Origin: Lachnospiraceae bacterium
GTDB lineage: Bacteria > Bacillota > Clostridia > Lachnospirales > Lachnospiraceae
DNA length: 17,675 nucleotides
Assembly: GCA_900763175.1 (NCBI GenBank)
Contig: CAAFJI010000332.1
Span: forward strand, 1 to 17,675
Direction of reading: 5' to 3'
Shown here: in pieces, positions 14,243 through 17,675 of the stretch
How the letters are laid out: each line of letters starts with the position of its first letter
Numbering within the stretch: the stretch's first letter is position 1
Translations under genes and position numbers: made by a program
The notes under the pieces: generated by a model
Seen by the model: only the letters and a program-made list of their open reading frames with translations
What the model was told of the DNA's origin: nothing
Databases searched by the model: none

Positions 14243-14492
14243 TAGTGATAAGAAAACACGTTGACGAGAAGAGTAGACTGTGGAATGTTTCAGAGAGGGG
14301 CAGGGAGCTGGAAATGCCTTATCAGGAAGCAGTTGAAAACTACCTCCGAGTGGCCCTAATCCGGTCCGGTGATTCCGTTACCATCAAATAAGTGGCCTGG
14401 TTTACAGATACGTATGCTATGGCAAGCAGGGTGGAACCGCGAGCATTTTCGTCCCTTACAGTGTGAGAGCATTGTAAGGGGCTTTTTATTTT
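14243..14492 (+). promoter_or_regulatory. T-box riboswitch (threonyl) controlling thrS
   Basis: This untranslated leader senses uncharged tRNA-Thr and lets transcription continue when threonine is short. The conserved T-box sequence AGGGTGGAACCGCG is at 14428-14441. Stem I begins with the typical GAGAAGAGTAG element (about 14265-14275) and contains the distal-loop motif AGAGAGG (14292-14298). On its 3' side two threonine codons stand side by side, ACT (14339-14341) and ACC (14342-14344), either of which could be the specifier. The terminator pairs CCCTTACA (14453-14460) with TGTAAGGG (14473-14480) and ends in TTTTTATTTT. The antiterminator would use AGGG (14428-14431) with CCCT (14453-14456), so the two forms exclude each other. 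Confidence 0.93.
14453..14492 (+). terminator. regulated terminator of the T-box
   Basis: The stem CCCTTACA/TGTAAGGG (extended with one mismatch) is followed by GGCTTTTTATTTT. It forms when charged tRNA-Thr is bound or no tRNA is bound, stopping transcription before thrS. Confidence 0.88.
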
Positions 14493-14654
14493 ATGAGAGC
14501 GATGTGCGAAAGCGCTTATAGCTGAGGCTTTGGTACTTGTATCAAGAATGAATTTTCACTCGTCCCTGTGTAGGCAAACGTTATCATACGTTTTATAGGT
14601 ATCTGACAGCACTTGGTCAGACACAGTTTCAGAAAAAGAAAAGGAGACACGATC
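14493..14654 (+). other. thrS leader after the T-box terminator
   Basis: This 162-nt stretch lies between the T-box terminator and the thrS start. It holds a small hairpin, TCTGAC/GTCAGA (about 14602-14621, loop AGCACTTG), and an AAACG/CGTTT pair at about 14577-14594. I see no second T-box, promoter or credible coding frame in it. Confidence 0.35.
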
Positions 14655-16589
14655 ATGATTATCACATTAAAAGACGGTTCTAAAAAAGAATACGCAGAAG
14701 CAAAATCCGTTATCGACATTGCATCAGACATCAGCGAAGGGCTTGCAAGAGTAGCCTGTGCAGGTGAGGTTGACGGCGAGGTTGTTGACCTGAGACACGT
14801 AGTTGACAAAGACTGCGAGTTAAGCATTCTTACATTCGAGGATGAAGGTGGAAAGGGCGCTTTCCGTCACACCACATCTCACATCATGGCACAGGCCATC
14901 AAGAGACTGTACCCGGATGTAAAGCTTGCAATCGGACCATCTATCGCAGACGGATTTTATTATGATATTGACAGCGAGAATCCGATCACCACAGAGGATC
15001 TTGCAAAAATCGAAGCTGAGATGAAGAAGGTAGTAAAAGAAGCTCTTCCAATCACCCGCTTTACAAAATCAAGAGAAGAAGCAATCGCATTCTTTAAAGA
15101 GAAAAATGAGCCATATAAAGTAGAGCTTATCGAGGATCTTCCAGAGGATGCTGAGATCAGCTTCTATCAGCAGGGCGAGTTTGTAGATCTTTGTGCAGGA
15201 CCTCACCTTATGACAACCAAACCGGTAAAAGCATTCAAGCTTACCAGTATTGCAGGTGCTTACTGGAGAGGAAGTGAGAAGAACAAAATGCTCACCAGAA
15301 TCTACGGAACATCCTTCACAAAGAAGGCAGATCTGGAAGAGTACATCAACCGTATGGAAGAGGCTAAGAAACGTGACCATAGAAAACTTGGAAAAGAGCT
15401 TGGTCTGTTTATGATGAGTGATGAAGGTCCCGGATTCCCATTCTTCCTTCCGAAGGGAATGGTTCTGAAGAACACCCTTCTTGACTATTGGAGAGAGATC
15501 CACCAGAAAGCTGGTTATGTAGAGATTTCCACTCCTGTCATTCTGGCTCGTCACCTTTGGGAGACATCCGGTCATTGGGATCATTATAAAGAAAATATGT
15601 ACACAACTGTAATTGATGACCAGGATTTTGCAATCAAACCAATGAACTGTCCAGGCGGTATCCTTGTATACCAGTCAGAGCCACGTTCCTATCGTGACCT
15701 GCCACTTCGTATGGGCGAGCTTGGTCTGGTACATCGTCATGAGAAATCCGGACAGCTTCACGGTCTGATGCGTGTACGCTGCTTTACCCAGGATGATGCT
15801 CACATCTTTATGATGCCAGAGCAGATCCGTGATGAGATCAAAGGTGTTGCCAAGCTGATCGACGAGGTATATCAGCTGTTTGGATTTAAATATCATGTAG
15901 AGCTTTCTACCCGTCCGGAAGATTCCATGGGAAGTGACGAGGATTGGGAGATGGCTACAGACGCTCTTAGAGGAGCACTGGATGATCTTGGACTGAACTA
16001 TGTAGTAAATGAGGGAGACGGAGCATTCTACGGACCGAAGATCGACTTCCATCTGGAGGACTCCATCGGAAGAACCTGGCAGTGCGGTACTATCCAGCTT
16101 GACTTCCAGCTTCCACTTCGCTTCAATTGTGAATATATCGGAGCTGACGGAGAGAAACATCGTCCGATCATGATCCACCGTGTAGCATTTGGTTCTATTG
16201 AGCGCTTCATCGGTATCCTGATTGAGCACTTTGCAGGGGCTTTCCCAACATGGCTTTCTCCTGTACAGGTTAAGGTACTTCCGATTTCTGACAAATATAT
16301 GGATTATGCAAATAAGGTTCTGGATGAGCTGAAAGAGGCAGGCATCCGTGTTGAGATCGATACCCGTGCTGAGAAGATCGGTTACAAGATCCGTGAGGCA
16401 AGACTTCAGAAGATTCCTTATATGCTGGTTGTTGGTGCAAAGGAAGAGGAAGAGGGCAAGGTTTCTGTAAGAAGCCGTTTCCTTGGAGATGAAGGTGCAA
16501 AGGATCTTCAGGAATTCATCGCTGCCATCAAAGCTGAGATTAAGAGCAGAGAGAACCGTAAGGTAGAGGTTCAGGAAGAAAAGAAATAA
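14655..16589 (+). CDS. thrS: threonyl-tRNA synthetase
   Basis: ThrRS charges tRNA-Thr with threonine; it is cytoplasmic, dimeric and class II. The 644-residue protein has the usual order: TGS domain (1-62, MIITLKDGSKKEY), editing domain with HTTSH (His72 and His76) and CAGPH, catalytic core, and C-terminal anticodon-binding domain (from about residue 540, PVQVKVLPI). The catalytic zinc ligands are visible: Cys332 in MNCPGG, His383 in TQDDAHIF and His508 in MIHRVAFGSIERFIG, matching Cys334, His385 and His511 of E. coli. The class II motif 2 region RMGELGLVHRHEKSG is intact. ATG 14655 follows AGGAGA (14642-14647) by 7 nt; a TTG-initiated extension from 14613 would add 14 unrelated residues. It is controlled by the T-box upstream. 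Confidence 0.98.
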   Translation: MIITLKDGSKKEYAEAKSVIDIASDISEGLARVACAGEVDGEVVDLRHVVDKDCELSILTFEDEGGKGAFRHTTSHIMAQAIKRLYPDVKLAIGPSIADGFYYDIDSENPITTEDLAKIEAEMKKVVKEALPITRFTKSREEAIAFFKEKNEPYKVELIEDLPEDAEISFYQQGEFVDLCAGPHLMTTKPVKAFKLTSIAGAYWRGSEKNKMLTRIYGTSFTKKADLEEYINRMEEAKKRDHRKLGKELGLFMMSDEGPGFPFFLPKGMVLKNTLLDYWREIHQKAGYVEISTPVILARHLWETSGHWDHYKENMYTTVIDDQDFAIKPMNCPGGILVYQSEPRSYRDLPLRMGELGLVHRHEKSGQLHGLMRVRCFTQDDAHIFMMPEQIRDEIKGVAKLIDEVYQLFGFKYHVELSTRPEDSMGSDEDWEMATDALRGALDDLGLNYVVNEGDGAFYGPKIDFHLEDSIGRTWQCGTIQLDFQLPLRFNCEYIGADGEKHRPIMIHRVAFGSIERFIGILIEHFAGAFPTWLSPVQVKVLPISDKYMDYANKVLDELKEAGIRVEIDTRAEKIGYKIREARLQKIPYMLVVGAKEEEEGKVSVRSRFLGDEGAKDLQEFIAAIKAEIKSRENRKVEVQEEKK

Positions 16590-16627
16590 TTGAGGCTTTC
16601 GGAAAAAAGTAAATCCGGATAAAAAAG

Positions 16628-16662
16628 AAACAGGCGCTGCTGAATTAGCGGCGCCTGTTTTT
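16628..16662. terminator. bidirectional terminator between thrS and the convergent dehydrogenase gene
   Basis: AAACAGGCGCTGCT (16628-16641) pairs with AGCGGCGCCTGTTT (16647-16660), 14 bp with one G-U pair, with a 5-nt loop. A T-run follows on the + strand, and AAAAAAG before the left arm gives one on the - strand. Confidence 0.88.
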
Positions 16663-16708
16663 AAAAAATTTTTTTGTAATTGAAAATTCCATTGGAATCC
16701 CTTGTTGC

Positions 16709-16756
16709 ATAAAAAGCCCTATCGGGCAGGAGCCTGCAAGTGAGATCCCTTTTTAT
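16709..16756 (-). terminator. terminator of the - strand dehydrogenase gene
   Basis: On the - strand, GCCCGATAGGGC followed by TTTTTATG forms a short GC-rich hairpin (GCCC 16716-16719 with GGGC 16724-16727). It is nested inside an outer 8-bp pairing of ATAAAAAG (16709-16716) with CTTTTTAT (16749-16756), which overlaps the gene's stop codon, and next to a GCAGG/CCTGC pair. The alternatives exclude each other at 16716. Confidence 0.6.
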
Positions 16757-17619
16757 GAAAAATATTTCGCCTTGATTTCCTTTACCGGCATATCCTTCCC
16801 TGTCCAAAGGCGGAAGGCCTCCGCTCCCTGATAGAGAAGCATATACATTCCGTTGAAGGTACGGCATCCGGCTTCCCTTGCCTCACGAAGGAAACGGGTT
16901 TCCCTAGGATTGTAGATAACATCGGAAACAATTAGGTCTGGATGGTAAAGGGAAGTATCTGTAATAATGGTTCCATCTGTATTCGGTGCCATCCCAACAG
17001 AGGTTGCGTTTAGCAGGAGGGTACTCTTGGAGATTGCATCAGAAAGAGCAGCCTTGTCCTCGTTTTCATGGAGAACTGCATGGCAGGGAAGGGTGGAATT
17101 AATATTTTTCACAAGATTTTCTGTACGGTTCCAGAAACGGCTGGTTTCTCTTGCGAAAATGTGGATTTCCTCTATTCCGTCAAGGGCTGCCTGTGCACAG
17201 ATGGCAGTTGCAGCACCGCCAGCTCCCATAACAGTAATGGTTTTTCCATGAATGTCATATCCGGCATCCTTAACTGCCTGCATATAGCCAACGCCGTCTG
17301 TGTTGTACCCGGTAAGGTAGCCGTTGTCATTTACCACGGTATTGACAGCGCCGATCAGCCTGGCGGCAGGAGAAAGCTCGTCAAGGAGCTCGACAATCTT
17401 ATTTTTGTTAGGCATAGTCAGGTTAAATCCCCGGATATTGCAGGTTTTCAAGCCCTCAACAGCAGCGGGAAGGCTTTCTTCATTTACATCAAAGCATAAA
17501 TATACATAATCCAAATCAAGAAGCTGGAAAGCTTCATTATGCATCATGGGAGAAATACTGTGTGCCACCGGACTTCCAAGAAGCGTAGTAATCTGTGTAT
17601 GACTGGTAATAGGAATCAT
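16753..17619 (-). CDS. aroE: shikimate dehydrogenase, closest to the YdiB (quinate/shikimate) type
   Basis: The enzyme reduces 3-dehydroshikimate to shikimate in aromatic amino-acid synthesis, or interconverts quinate and 3-dehydroquinate if it is a true YdiB. The 288 residues are the length of E. coli YdiB. Substrate residues are present: Ser21 and Ser23 (HSISP), Lys72 (TMPNK), Asn93 (GAVNT), Asp108 (GYNTDG) and the C-terminal YQGAEAF glutamine. The dinucleotide loop is GAGGAA (132-137). YdiB-like details include MPNK, GYLxGYNTDG, GKTITVMGAGGA, the YHPDLIVSDVIYNP block and LWTGKDMP near the end. The segment after strand 2 (FARETSRFWNR) is neither a clear NADP-type nor a clear YdiB pattern, so the cofactor is uncertain. 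The start codon on the - strand (17619-17617) follows AGGAGA (17632-17627) by 7 nt. No other shikimate-pathway gene is nearby. The symbol could equally be ydiB. Confidence 0.9.
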   Translation of the reverse strand: MIPITSHTQITTLLGSPVAHSISPMMHNEAFQLLDLDYVYLCFDVNEESLPAAVEGLKTCNIRGFNLTMPNKNKIVELLDELSPAARLIGAVNTVVNDNGYLTGYNTDGVGYMQAVKDAGYDIHGKTITVMGAGGAATAICAQAALDGIEEIHIFARETSRFWNRTENLVKNINSTLPCHAVLHENEDKAALSDAISKSTLLLNATSVGMAPNTDGTIITDTSLYHPDLIVSDVIYNPRETRFLREAREAGCRTFNGMYMLLYQGAEAFRLWTGKDMPVKEIKAKYFS

Positions 17620-17675
17620 GGAATTATCTCCTGAAAAAATTTTTTCACATTAACTATTGGATTTATTTTATTCTA

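Noticed and set aside
14613..14654. N-terminal extension of thrS from TTG 14613
   Set aside because: AGGAGA at 14642-14647 points to ATG 14655, where the standard TGS domain begins; the added residues are unrelated to the family.
17633..17646. GAAAAAATTTTTTC palindrome upstream of the dehydrogenase gene
   Set aside because: A pure A/T run is likely by chance here and has no loop or GC pairs to act as a terminator; any upstream promoter lies at or beyond the window edge.
1..17675. CRISPR array, tRNA, rRNA, insertion sequence or phage gene
   Set aside because: No regularly spaced repeats, no tRNA-like cloverleaf with CCA end, no rRNA segment and no transposase or integrase motif was seen on either strand.

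Overview
The window looks like chromosomal DNA of an anaerobic gut clostridium of the family Lachnospiraceae (Blautia or a near relative). This rests on gene content remembered from that group (the DUF5717/DUF5716-type pair, a threonyl T-box before thrS, a short SEC-C protein), on AGGAGG-type ribosome binding sites before almost every gene, and on moderate GC content. No rRNA, tRNA, phage, transposase or CRISPR array is visible. Nearly all genes read on the + strand; only the last, aroE/ydiB-like, reads on the - strand.

Layout. (1) 158-5847: a tight three-gene operon of uncharacterised cytoplasmic proteins: a 1199-residue beta/helical-repeat scaffold (DUF5717-like), an Hsp70/actin-fold protein (DUF5716-like) and a 260-residue TPR-like protein. 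This is the best candidate here for an undescribed system. (2) 6016-8416: a polar amino-acid ABC importer (binding protein, permease, ATPase), with a good promoter carrying operator-like repeats and an internal terminator after the binding-protein gene. (3) 8596-11352: purB and purA, the two enzymes that turn IMP into AMP, with a promoter and a ~150-nt leader. (4) 11449-14023: three single genes: a membrane-anchored HAD hydrolase, a SEC-C zinc-motif protein and a YdcF/DUF218 membrane protein. (5) 14208-16589: a sigma-A promoter, a complete T-box riboswitch and thrS. (6) 16753-17619 on the - strand: a shikimate/quinate dehydrogenase converging on thrS across back-to-back terminators.

A degenerate dispersed repeat with the core GAGCGTGTTTGAAAAAT recurs four times in gaps between genes: before the first gene, after the TPR gene, between the transporter permease and ATPase genes, and over the 3' end of the HAD gene. 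One copy (56-132) has perfect 10-bp inverted ends. It touches or forms the ends of several reading frames.

Start codons were chosen by ribosome binding site and family length. In several cases this is shorter than the longest open frame (3762, 5065, 6016, 7724, 8596, 11449, 14655). All family and Pfam names are from recognition of the translated sequence; no search was run.
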